A DNA stretch of 64,000 bases, taken from assembly GCA_965215445.1 (NCBI GenBank), contig CBDCDT010000002.1:62001-126000 (forward strand), written 5' to 3'. The notes below the pieces were generated by a model. The model was not told the DNA's origin, did not search any database, and saw only the letters and a program-made list of their open reading frames with translations. Below are positions 8,116-16,535 of this stretch, one piece after another. The number at the start of each line of letters is the position of its first letter. Within the stretch, counting starts at the first letter, position 1. The position numbers were made by a program, and so were the translations under genes. This DNA comes from CBDBLK01 sp965215445 (GTDB lineage: Bacteria > Bdellovibrionota > Bacteriovoracia > Bacteriovoracales > Bacteriovoracaceae).

Positions 8116-9789
8116 ATGAAGATTTCCATGTCACAATCGCCTTCTGCGCCCACATTTTTAGAGGCCATGATTCAAGAAGCAAACGCCTATCTCTCCATGG
8201 CGAGTATTGAGGCCTGTGTGGAAAAGGGTGTGTCCTTGCACAATATTCCCACGCAACCCCTGTATATGGCCATCAAAGCGCTGCCCGCCGAGCAGGCCGC
8301 CCCCTATCTGGCCAAGCTCTCCAACGATCAACGAACTTTGCTGCTCGACCTGGATTTGTGGGAAAAGGATGAACTTTCCGTGGGCGAGTTTGAATACTGG
8401 GTGCGCGCTTACGCCCTGGCCGAAAACGATACTGTCCGGTGTGAGTTTGCCGGTGGCCCCGAATTTGGCCTGTACCTCAAGGGCCGGTTAAATATTTGGA
8501 CTTTTGACCAGGAAAATCCACTCTATCCACAGCACGACAATTATTTTTTGACTGAAGATTCGCTACTTTTGTTTGAATACGACGAGGAATTTGACCTGGT
8601 AGAAGAAGTCAAGCTGTTGATTCGAGATTTGTATTCCACCATGGGAAGTGAAAAGGCCTACATTCACCTCTTTAAATACGTCTCGGAAAGTGCGTTTTCC
8701 CTGATGGAAGAGGAATACCGTTTCAAAAAGGGCCGCCTGGCCGATGCGGGCATGATCGACTATTACGATGCCCTGGAAATCGACAATCCCTTTCCAAGTC
8801 TTTCGGCGATGAAAAATTTCATCCACCAAAAAACGGGTACCGGCATCACTCCCGAAATTGGCGATTTTAGCAAACAACAACGTCCCGACCGCACAACTCT
8901 CAGTGCCTACCGAAAGTTTGAAAAATCCATCCAAAGAGAACTGGGCAAACTTACGGACACCAAACGCCGGGATTTTTTGCAATTCAATTTCATCCGCTTG
9001 GTCAACGCCAGAGTGGTTTTAAAAAGCGGATTAAAAGAAGGCCCCATCGCTCTCGAACGGGTCGGCAAACGCACCCACTGCTTGCTGCAACTCGGGTATG
9101 ACTACCTCAAAACTCAATTGTCCGGTGAAATTCAATGCATTTTTGAACACTTCGATTTTTGCCAAATCTATAAAATGGGACATACGCTGATAAGTCTTTC
9201 GCAAAGAAAGATCAAGCGGGCACTGGCGCGCACTGAATTGCAAAATGGACTTCAAGGCGATGAGGCCTTTTTGGGTGCCAAGCTCAACGACTTTTTAGAT
9301 TCCTCTTTTGACGAACTCGAAACGGTCACCACCTATAACCAATGGAAAAAATCCCACCAGGAAAGCGAGCGTTTGGAAAAAATCCTGCCCTTTGCCAACG
9401 AATTGTACCGTGGAATCGCCAAACTCAAGGGCCAAAACAAATTGAAAGATCACTTTTTTCTCAACTACGATGTGGAGCAATTGGATTTTGAGGCGCTGAT
9501 TCTCTCCAACTTTGCCCACTTTTTTCTCGGGCATTACCAGCAAGAAAAACACACGGAAAAACTGGGCGTAACTTTGGAGGAGTACAAATACTTTGTGGCC
9601 CAACTCCCCTCCAATCCCCTCGAAAAAATTCGGGAATTTCAACATTCCTTTGGGTTTAAAGACATTCCCGGGTTCACTGAGTACATACAAGACTTGCTGA
9701 CCGAACACCTGAAAGGTTACGATTTTAAAAATCTGGACGAGCAAGAATTTCGCTATGTTGGAGGGCCGATCATTTTGGCAACCTCTTAG
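8116..9789 (+). CDS. Uncharacterised protein resembling DUF6178
   Basis: 557 residues, soluble, no signal peptide, no membrane segment. Its early part (PAEQAAPYLAKLSNDQRTLL, then LDLDLWEKDEL) and the FKKGRLADAGMIDYYDALEI segment near residue 210 resemble the DUF6178 proteins of Deltaproteobacteria; this assignment is from memory of family style and is moderate. Function unknown. ATG at 8116 or the in-frame ATG at 8128 could be the start. It ends four bases into the convergent cpaF gene at 9786. Confidence 0.72.
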   Translation: MKISMSQSPSAPTFLEAMIQEANAYLSMASIEACVEKGVSLHNIPTQPLYMAIKALPAEQAAPYLAKLSNDQRTLLLDLDLWEKDELSVGEFEYWVRAYALAENDTVRCEFAGGPEFGLYLKGRLNIWTFDQENPLYPQHDNYFLTEDSLLLFEYDEEFDLVEEVKLLIRDLYSTMGSEKAYIHLFKYVSESAFSLMEEEYRFKKGRLADAGMIDYYDALEIDNPFPSLSAMKNFIHQKTGTGITPEIGDFSKQQRPDRTTLSAYRKFEKSIQRELGKLTDTKRRDFLQFNFIRLVNARVVLKSGLKEGPIALERVGKRTHCLLQLGYDYLKTQLSGEIQCIFEHFDFCQIYKMGHTLISLSQRKIKRALARTELQNGLQGDEAFLGAKLNDFLDSSFDELETVTTYNQWKKSHQESERLEKILPFANELYRGIAKLKGQNKLKDHFFLNYDVEQLDFEALILSNFAHFFLGHYQQEKHTEKLGVTLEEYKYFVAQLPSNPLEKIREFQHSFGFKDIPGFTEYIQDLLTEHLKGYDFKNLDEQEFRYVGGPIILATS

Positions 9790-10916
9790 GCCGCCTCTTT
9801 TTTGAGTTTTCTGTACCAGTCGGGTGACAAAAAAGAACTTTTGGGGAAAGGCAGTTTATTGACCACGATGTCTTCAAAAAAAGAGGGAACATAATCACAG
9901 GGAACCATCTCGCCGATATACTCTCCCGTCTCGGGGTCTTTACCAGTTTGCACCCAACGAAAAATATCTCTTGAAATGTATTCTCCGTTTTCGTCAACTC
10001 CGATGATCTCAGAGATATGGGAAGTCCTTCTTCCTCCGTCGTGATAGCGCGAACATTGCACAATCACTTGCATGGCGGAACCGATCATTTTCCTGACTGC
10101 ATCGGGGGGAATTTTGGTGTCGCCCATCAAACATAAAGTCTCCAATCTGGTACAGGCATCCACCGGATTGTTGGCGTGTACTGTTCCCATCGAGCCGTCG
10201 TGTCCCGTGTTCATCACCTGAATCAAATCCAGCGCCTCTTCTCCCCTAACCTCACCGACGATGATGCGATCGGGACGCAAACGCATGGAAGAAATCACCA
10301 ATTCGCGGATGGTAACTTCCGAAACTCCGCGCACAGGGTCTGCTTTTCTGGTTTCAAAATTGACCACATGTTCGGCCTTGACTTGTAACTCGGCGGCGTC
10401 TTCAATGATAATCAAGCGCTGGGTTTTGGGGATCCGCGAACCCAGCACGTTGAGCATGGTGGTTTTTCCCGAACCCGTTCCCCCACTGACAATCAAATTT
10501 TTTCCCAAATAGATGCAAATATCCAAAAAGCGTGCTCCAGACTTTGAGAGCGACCCAAAACTAATTAAATCCCCAAGGCCTAGTTTTTCCTTGCTGAATT
10601 TACGAATCGCCACGGTAGTGCCATTTTTGGCCATCGGGGGCAAAACCACATGAATTCTGGAGCCGTCGGGCAGACGGGCATCCAGTCGGGGATTGTCGTC
10701 GTCAATCACGCGACCCACAGATTGGGCAATCGCCCGCATCGCTGAAATCAAGGCGTCTTCACCGTGAAACTGGCACTCGGATTTATAAACCAGGCCTTTT
10801 TTTTCAACAAAAATCTCGAAAGGCCCGTTAATCATCACCTCGGAAACGCCTTCATCTTCCAACAACTCCTTAATCGGAGACAAAAATGTGTCGATGGCAT
10901 CTTGAAATACGCTCAT
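9786..10916 (-). CDS. cpaF: CpaF/TadA-type secretion ATPase
   Basis: 376 residues. Seen: N-terminal domain with DEGVSEVMINGPFEIFVEKK, basic LDARLPDGSRIHVV segment, Walker A GGTGSGKT at 145-152, and RIIVGEVRGEEALDLIQVMN with MGTVHANN, all typical of CpaF/VirB11 hexameric ATPases powering Tad pili or type II/IV secretion. ATG at 10916 is preceded by GAGGTAAGT. It is the third gene of an operon after two VWA lipoproteins (gap of 4 bases), with no cpaE, tadB or tadC beside it. A prepilin-like gene lies far away at 42951. The VWA proteins may be exported or assembled by the same machinery (inference). Confidence 0.93.
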   Translation of the reverse strand: MSVFQDAIDTFLSPIKELLEDEGVSEVMINGPFEIFVEKKGLVYKSECQFHGEDALISAMRAIAQSVGRVIDDDNPRLDARLPDGSRIHVVLPPMAKNGTTVAIRKFSKEKLGLGDLISFGSLSKSGARFLDICIYLGKNLIVSGGTGSGKTTMLNVLGSRIPKTQRLIIIEDAAELQVKAEHVVNFETRKADPVRGVSEVTIRELVISSMRLRPDRIIVGEVRGEEALDLIQVMNTGHDGSMGTVHANNPVDACTRLETLCLMGDTKIPPDAVRKMIGSAMQVIVQCSRYHDGGRRTSHISEIIGVDENGEYISRDIFRWVQTGKDPETGEYIGEMVPCDYVPSFFEDIVVNKLPFPKSSFLSPDWYRKLKKEAA

Positions 10917-10920
10917 GGAC

Positions 10921-12012
10921 TTACCTCGTTTGATACATTATTTTGATGACACTTTTCGCTTTCGGAAGAGCACTTTTATCAAAGCGAATGGCGTTTTGAC
11001 CTTGCAAATAATGCCAGTCGCTCTGATGAGTGGCAACTCCGTTGACAAAAACTTCGATCGTACTTTGCACGGCGGGATATTGAAGCTGAAACAAAGAAGA
11101 GAGTTCGGCAATTTTTATGCCAAAATCGCGAAAGATAGTCTCAAAACTGTCGTCTATAATATCGTAAGAGTTTCCCCCCGAAAGTTGGGCCACTTTCAAG
11201 TAGCGGTGTCCCTTCATTAAATTATAATCTGAAAAATACGGCTCCGACGGCAATCGCGTGCGTGATAAGACTATTGAAAAGGCCTTAAAAAGAGATTCCG
11301 AGCTTTTGTAACCAACCACAGAGTTAAAATAAGTGGTGGAAATGGCCTCATCGGTGGAGTCAGGTTCGTTGCGCTCTCCTTGATCTGTCGTGCAAACCAT
11401 TTCCGAAGTTTCCATGCTACTGCTGTCGTTTTCATCGGAGACGTAAACCACGACAAGGAAAGCATTCGCTCTCGGCCAGCTCGGATTGGCCTTGAGAAAA
11501 CCGAGACTGCTACTCAAACCACATTCGATATAACTGCCAGTGTCTCCGGCCTTGATTTGGTTTTGAAATTGGGAGACAAAACCTTGCCGGTTTAATTTGA
11601 GGTGCACAGAATCCAGCGCCCTTCCAAGATTGCGGTTGGCCGCGCTGTCAGTGGTAATAATCGCCATTTTAAAATCGACATCCTGATTTCCAAAATTGTC
11701 GATAAAGATTTCAAAATTATCCGCCAGACGCTCTTGATCGTCTTCCATCGAACTCGAATTGTCGATCACCCACAAAATATCCACCGGAGTATTCGCCCCA
11801 CCTTCCTTCTGGCGAAAAATTTGACAATACTCGGCCTCACCTGAAATATTTGGTGGGCAAGTATCAACCGGCACCGAGGAAGACCCCTGAAAAGATGGCC
11901 CTTCTTTAGAAGTGGAATCTTTGCCCTTACTGGAACTGGTCTTCTTGCCAGGTACACAAGCGTTGCCAAAAATTAACAAAATAAAAAAAAGTAAAACCTT
12001 ATTTGATTTCAT
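10921..12012 (-). CDS. VWA-domain lipoprotein (paralogue A)
   Basis: Start set at ATG 12012 (MKSNKVLLFFILLIFGNAC), 363 residues, because this gives a lipoprotein signal with Cys at the lipobox; the longer frame up to 12234 runs inside the upstream gene. Seen: VWA domain with metal-ion-dependent adhesion motif D-x-S-x-S in DILWVIDNSSSMEDDQ, a second block VVVYVSDENDSSS, and a C-terminal module (IEVFVNGV ... WHYLQGQNAIRF ... IKIMY) shared by the other VWA proteins in this window. Overlaps the end of the upstream paralogue by 14 bases. Probably anchored to an outer-membrane or periplasmic face; function unknown. Confidence 0.88.
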   Translation of the reverse strand: MKSNKVLLFFILLIFGNACVPGKKTSSSKGKDSTSKEGPSFQGSSSVPVDTCPPNISGEAEYCQIFRQKEGGANTPVDILWVIDNSSSMEDDQERLADNFEIFIDNFGNQDVDFKMAIITTDSAANRNLGRALDSVHLKLNRQGFVSQFQNQIKAGDTGSYIECGLSSSLGFLKANPSWPRANAFLVVVYVSDENDSSSMETSEMVCTTDQGERNEPDSTDEAISTTYFNSVVGYKSSESLFKAFSIVLSRTRLPSEPYFSDYNLMKGHRYLKVAQLSGGNSYDIIDDSFETIFRDFGIKIAELSSLFQLQYPAVQSTIEVFVNGVATHQSDWHYLQGQNAIRFDKSALPKAKSVIKIMYQTR

Positions 12013-13903
12013 AAACCACCTTGATTTGACTTCCCGCTTGTGGAGTATAATTTTTTTCAAAACTGATGGCATTTTTACCTGGAAGATAACGCCATTCACT
12101 TTGAGATGCCAAACTTCCGTCAACATAAACTTCAATGGCGCTCGCTTTGGCGGGATATTTGAGCTGAAACAGAGAAGACATTTCGGCCACCTTTTGGCCA
12201 AAATTCTGAAAAATAGTGCTGAAGTCACTCCCAATAGAATAAGAGCTTCCTCCGGAAAGTTCGGCCAATTTGATATAGCGTTGCCCTAGCCAGAGTCTAT
12301 TTGAATTAGACGTATCCACAATGGAAAAGGCCTTAAATAACATGGAAGGTTTCAAAGCACCGATAGCTTGAAAATAGGCATTGGCCACCTGATTGCTTTT
12401 ACCTTCCTCTTCTGAAACCTCATTTTTGGAACAAAAGCTACTATTGCTTGGAAGATGACTGCGATCATTTTCGTCGGAAACGTAAACCACGAGAAAATAG
12501 GCGTTATTCCTCACCCAAGATTCATCTTCTTTTAAAAATTTGAGACTCATACCCAATCCACACTCGTATCCACTGCCGGAGATCCCAACCTTGATCTTGG
12601 TTTTAAAAGTATCAATGAAACTTGTCCGATCACTCTGCAAGTGAGTTGAATCAAAAGCACTTCCAAGGCGATTGGAAGAATCATCCGTAGTAATAATCCC
12701 CATTTTGAAGTCGGCATTTTGGTTTTGGTTGGAAAATTTATTGATGAAAGTCTCAAAATTTTTCGCCAAATCTCCTTGTTCATCCCCCATTGAACCCGAA
12801 TTATCGACTACCCACAAAATATCAATGGGAGCACCCGCCCCGCTTGCATGTTTAATGAAAGTTTGGCAATGAGTTTGTCCGCTAAAAGAACCTTCTGAAC
12901 AATCGGGAACAGGAGCAGGCGGCCGCATACATACACAACCGGGATAAGGCCCAGGCCCGGTATATCCGCTGGGACAGGGATTGCAAGTTGGTGGCGGTGT
13001 GCAGGCGCAAGCGGGGTAAGCACTTGGGCCAGAAAAACCACTGGGGCAATTATTTTTACAAGTTGGCGGCGGCGTACAGGCACAAGCGGGATAGGCACTC
13101 GGGCCTTGGTATCCAATCGGACAAGCGTTGCAATAGGGTGGATTTGTGCACAAACACCCCGGCCAAGGGCCTGGGCCAGTTTGTCCTTTCAGGCATGTAT
13201 TTCGACAAGTTGCCGGCGGAGTACACAAACAGCCTTGAGCGTACGCGCCTGGGCCACTCCAGCCTTGTGGACAATTGTTGTTGCAGGTTTTCGATTGCAA
13301 TGGCGGCGTACATTTGCAACCCGGATAGGCCCCCGGGCCAGTATACCCGTTCGGGCATTTATTGGTACAAGTTTGTGGCGGCGTACAAGCGCAACCGGGA
13401 TAGACACCCGGGCCAGAATGTCCAGGTGGGCATGTGTTTGTACAAAAAGTTGGTGTACATGTGCAATTGGGATAGGGACTCGGCCCATCCCACCCTCTGG
13501 GGCAGGAATTGCTACAAGTTGCCGGAGGTGTACAGGCACAACCGGGATAAGAACCCGGCCCCGTAAACCCTTCCGGACAAGTATTACTACAAGTCAGTGA
13601 CGGCATACAGGAACATTCGGGATAGGCCCCGGGGCCAACATATCCCTCCGGGCAAATATTCGTGCAAGCGGGGGTATCCCGCACGGGAGGCCCTAAATTG
13701 TCATCCTCTGGCGGAGGAGGAGAAAACTCACTGTCTGGCCTTCTCGAAGAAGAGGGAGAGGGGGAAAAAGAAGGATGTTGTTCTACTTGAGCTTCCTTGG
13801 AATCCTCGGCCTTTCCCGAATCTACCTTATTGGTAGGCACACAAGCGTTGCCAAAAATCAGCAATACCAGAGCTAAAAAATAATAAATTCTTTCCTTTTT
13901 CAC
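11999..13903 (-). CDS. VWA-domain lipoprotein with N-terminal Cys-rich repeat array (paralogue B)
   Basis: 634 residues; GTG start at 13903 gives a lipoprotein signal (LALVLLIFGNAC). Order of parts: Ser/Pro-rich linker (40-75), ten Cys-rich repeats (80-327) of the form C-x-N-x-C-P-x-G-x-x-G-P-x-x-Y-P-x-C-x-C-T-P-P, then a VWA domain with D367-N-S369-G-S371, then the shared C-terminal module ending IKVVYEIK. The repeat array resembles an extracellular stalk or adhesin surface rich in disulfides (inference). First gene of the operon with paralogue A and cpaF. The ribosome site for the GTG is tight (AAAGG directly adjacent), so the exact start is uncertain. Confidence 0.88.
   Translation of the reverse strand: MKKERIYYFLALVLLIFGNACVPTNKVDSGKAEDSKEAQVEQHPSFSPSPSSSRRPDSEFSPPPPEDDNLGPPVRDTPACTNICPEGYVGPGAYPECSCMPSLTCSNTCPEGFTGPGSYPGCACTPPATCSNSCPRGWDGPSPYPNCTCTPTFCTNTCPPGHSGPGVYPGCACTPPQTCTNKCPNGYTGPGAYPGCKCTPPLQSKTCNNNCPQGWSGPGAYAQGCLCTPPATCRNTCLKGQTGPGPWPGCLCTNPPYCNACPIGYQGPSAYPACACTPPPTCKNNCPSGFSGPSAYPACACTPPPTCNPCPSGYTGPGPYPGCVCMRPPAPVPDCSEGSFSGQTHCQTFIKHASGAGAPIDILWVVDNSGSMGDEQGDLAKNFETFINKFSNQNQNADFKMGIITTDDSSNRLGSAFDSTHLQSDRTSFIDTFKTKIKVGISGSGYECGLGMSLKFLKEDESWVRNNAYFLVVYVSDENDRSHLPSNSSFCSKNEVSEEEGKSNQVANAYFQAIGALKPSMLFKAFSIVDTSNSNRLWLGQRYIKLAELSGGSSYSIGSDFSTIFQNFGQKVAEMSSLFQLKYPAKASAIEVYVDGSLASQSEWRYLPGKNAISFEKNYTPQAGSQIKVVYEIK
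12923..13666 (-). repeat. Ten tandem Cys-rich protein repeats in VWA lipoprotein B
   Basis: About 24 to 27 residues per unit, four Cys each in most units (two of the ten, around residues 259-279 and 307-325, have shorter C-x2-C heads). The units have distinct variant cores (PRGW, PPGH, PNGY, PQGW, LKGQ, PIGY, PSGF, PSGY), which allows one-to-one matching with the array at 40364-41050. Confidence 0.9.
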
Positions 13904-13958
13904 CTTTAATCTATCGGGAAACGAAAACCCAACTTTAATTTTTGCTTCACAAACTCAA

Positions 13959-13992
13959 GGGAAAAATTTTCCCATCGGGAATAAATTTCCCC
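13959..13992. promoter_or_regulatory. Two neighbouring inverted repeats in divergent intergenic region
   Basis: GGGAAAAATTTTCCC (13959-13973) is followed at once by GGGAATAAATTTCCCC (13977-13992), in the 152-base space between the VWA operon (start 13903, minus) and the C25 peptidase (start 14056, plus). Possible paired operator sites or hairpins; no matching regulator is identified. Confidence 0.3.
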
Positions 13993-14055
13993 TGAAACTC
14001 CCCTCGAAACTCCATTTAGCCGTACTTCTTTCAAGACTTAAAAATGAGAGAATTT

Positions 14056-15588
14056 ATGAAGTATCGCCACGGGGTATGCCTGCTTGCCTTATTTTTTGCC
14101 AATGGCCCACGGGCCGATTCCGTGCTCACCAGTCTGCCCGGCGGTGGAGTGTCGATCCAATTCACCTTGGAGGCCGATGAATCGGATAAACTTTTTGCAT
14201 CTTCTCGCCCTGGAGACCCCATTCTTGCCTACCGCAGTTTTATCGTCGTTGGAAAATCTACTGAAATCAAAATCCAAAACACTCCAGGCCCTCAAACAAA
14301 ACTGCCCTCCACGCCTAAGGCCGCGCCACTGCGTATTTGCCGTTGTTCTCCCTTGAAGAGGGGTGGCAATTCCTATAATGCCGCGGCCTTTGCCGATTCG
14401 GGAGACTTGGTGCGAGTCGAATCTTTGGGAGATTATCGAGGAATTCCCCTGTCTAAAATAACCGTCACTCCCTACCGCTTTCGGGAATCGGAGGGCCTGA
14501 CTTTTTTTCCTAAAATGCGTGTTCACATTGACGCCGATCTCTTTGATCCGGGCCAGGGCTTGAATGAGGCCAACCGAACAATGCTCATCATCTATCCCGA
14601 TGAACTCTATCTGGGGGCCTTGGCCTTCAAAAAATTTAAAAGAGAATTGGGTTTCAAAGTTCACCTGTATGCCCTTTCCAGTATTGGAAAATCCAGTGCC
14701 GCTCTCACCCACTTTTTGCGCCTGCAATTTGCGCGTTTTCACTACCAATACGCCATTCTCATCGGCCATCAAAGCAATATGCCCACTCACCTGGTGAAAA
14801 CTCTTTTTGATTCCAATACGCCCACCGATTTGCCCTATTTTCTGATGGGAGAAGCAGGCGACAAGGTTCCCGACATTCACTACGGAAGGCTGATCGCCGG
14901 CGAGAACGCCGACATTTTGAGGCAAATTGAAAAAATGCGCGAATACTACCAGCGTTCCTGGATACGTTTTTCCGGTATCCATCGCTACGTTGGTATCGCC
15001 TCTGACGACGAAGCCGATTTTTCCGACGCTTTATCCTTGGAAGAGATGACAGACGGAATAAATTCTCTCGGCCTGGAAGTACAAAAATTATTCCAATTTG
15101 AAGAGCACACCACTTCAGAGCGCATTTTGACAGAGTTAAACACTGGGGCCATGTGGCTCAGCTACTTGGGCCACAGCACGGGCAGGGCGTGGAAATCCCT
15201 GCACAAGGGGCGCTTTTATGCAGCAGGAATAAAAAAAATGAACCCGGGTGGAGTTAAACCTATCGTCATCGACATTTCCTGTCTCAGTGGACGCTTCAAA
15301 TATGGAAAAGGCAATATGGGTGAGACGTTTATGAACGCCCAAAATCAGGGCCTTCCCGTGGGAGCGCTTGCCTACTACGGAAGTTCGGTGGATACCACTT
15401 GGGTTCCCCCCGCACTTATGGGAATTGCCATTCACGACGTCCTCAAAGAGCGATCACAAAAAACACTCTTTGGTGCTCTGCTGGCGGGACAATTAGAACT
15501 TTTGGCCACCTACGACGACCTGGAAGCGGCCTTTGACAATTTGATCTGGTTTAATTTATTTGGCGATCCCAGTTTGGAACTTCATTGA
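14056..15588 (+). CDS. Secreted gingipain-type (C25 family) cysteine peptidase
   Basis: 510 residues from ATG 14056 (MKYRHGVCLLALFFANGPRA, a signal peptide; GAGAG lies just upstream). An in-frame ATG at 14044 is the alternative. Seen: catalytic His in SYLGHSTGRAW (about residue 373) and catalytic Cys in VIDISCLSGRF (about residue 409), the His/Cys dyad of C25/caspase-fold peptidases, preceded by the LIIYPDEL ... LALAFKKFKRE-type alpha/beta region and HYGRLIAGE. Ends IWFNLFGDPSLELH, a typical C25 domain end. Lacks C-terminal secretion or adhesin domains seen in gingipains. Probably exported and proteolytic. Confidence 0.85.
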   Translation: MKYRHGVCLLALFFANGPRADSVLTSLPGGGVSIQFTLEADESDKLFASSRPGDPILAYRSFIVVGKSTEIKIQNTPGPQTKLPSTPKAAPLRICRCSPLKRGGNSYNAAAFADSGDLVRVESLGDYRGIPLSKITVTPYRFRESEGLTFFPKMRVHIDADLFDPGQGLNEANRTMLIIYPDELYLGALAFKKFKRELGFKVHLYALSSIGKSSAALTHFLRLQFARFHYQYAILIGHQSNMPTHLVKTLFDSNTPTDLPYFLMGEAGDKVPDIHYGRLIAGENADILRQIEKMREYYQRSWIRFSGIHRYVGIASDDEADFSDALSLEEMTDGINSLGLEVQKLFQFEEHTTSERILTELNTGAMWLSYLGHSTGRAWKSLHKGRFYAAGIKKMNPGGVKPIVIDISCLSGRFKYGKGNMGETFMNAQNQGLPVGALAYYGSSVDTTWVPPALMGIAIHDVLKERSQKTLFGALLAGQLELLATYDDLEAAFDNLIWFNLFGDPSLELH

Positions 15589-15611
15589 TACGAGGTCTGA
15601 AGTGTGAGCAT

Positions 15612-16523
15612 TTATGAAACGACGCTGTGGAGTTCGTTGACAACGCTTTCAAAATCGCGGGGAAAGGCAAAATCTTTGGGAAGCAGGCGCTCTTTTAAAA
15701 ATTGCTTTTGGGCATAGCGGCGAATGTGTCCGGTGGTGGTCAACATATCGAATTGCTCCGACAAGACATGGATGCGGTTGACTCGGCCTTTGTCTCCATT
15801 TATGGCCTCAAGATACTCCCCTTCCTGGGGAAGTCTGCTGCGTTTCTCCGCATAAACATCGTCTTCGTATTTCACACAGCATTTGATTTGGCCGCACACT
15901 CCGTTAAGTTTGTTGGGAATGAGGGCCAGGTTTTGATTTTTGGCCATCTTGATATTGACGTGCCCGTGTTCTTTGAGAAAAGTGGAACAACAGGTGGCCA
16001 GCCCGCAAGAACCGACGGACCCCAAGGCCGCCACCCGGCCGCGCACGGAAACCTGGCGCAATTCAATGCGCATTTTGAGTTCGAGTACCAGACGCTTGAC
16101 CAGTTCTCGAAAATCGATCCGTGCTGGAGCAGTAAAATAAAAGACAATTTTTTTGCCCATCTGAACGCTTTCTACATGAGTGATGTTCATGTCCAGTCCG
16201 TACTCGAAGGCCAGGCGACTGCACAAGGCCTTGGCCGTTCTCTGTTGTTCAAGACCATAGTGTTGTTTTTCGATGTCCTCATCGGTGGCCACTTTATTGA
16301 TGCTTCTGATGGGGAGCATATCTTTCCTGAATTTTACCGAATAGGGAAAAGAATTGACGTAGCCGACGTCGATCCCGCGATCGCTCATGGCCACCACTTT
16401 TTGGCCGTGGCCAAATCTGCGCCTGCCGACAAAAAAGGGAAAGCTGCGGGAATTGCCGGGAAAGCGCACTCGCACCATTTCCAATTCATCCCCTTCTTTC
16501 CAGCGCAAAGCTGAGTCGTTCAT
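15612..16523 (-). CDS. PSP1 C-terminal domain protein, RicT/YaaT-like
   Basis: 303 residues. Seen: central SVGSCGLATCCSTFLKEHG and QIKCCVKYEDDVY, the conserved Cys set of RicT/PSP1 proteins, which in Bacillus coordinate an iron-sulfur cluster in the Y-complex that steers RNase Y mRNA processing. N-terminal half contains RFPGNSRSFPFFVGRRRFGHG. ATG at 16523 has AAGGAA upstream. Last gene of the run adenosine kinase, asnS, ricT-like (12-base gap). The Bacillus role may not transfer to this organism. Confidence 0.9.
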   Translation of the reverse strand: MNDSALRWKEGDELEMVRVRFPGNSRSFPFFVGRRRFGHGQKVVAMSDRGIDVGYVNSFPYSVKFRKDMLPIRSINKVATDEDIEKQHYGLEQQRTAKALCSRLAFEYGLDMNITHVESVQMGKKIVFYFTAPARIDFRELVKRLVLELKMRIELRQVSVRGRVAALGSVGSCGLATCCSTFLKEHGHVNIKMAKNQNLALIPNKLNGVCGQIKCCVKYEDDVYAEKRSRLPQEGEYLEAINGDKGRVNRIHVLSEQFDMLTTTGHIRRYAQKQFLKERLLPKDFAFPRDFESVVNELHSVVS

Positions 16524-16535
16524 TGTTTCCTTCCT

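Noticed and set aside
12013..12234. N-terminal extension of VWA lipoprotein A
   Set aside because: It lies inside paralogue B, and the lipoprotein signal begins at 12012.
12988..13600. Overlapping plus- and minus-strand frames within the Cys-rich array
   Set aside because: Shadows caused by the Cys/Gly/Pro codon repeats; the lipoprotein frame has the signal peptide and VWA domain.
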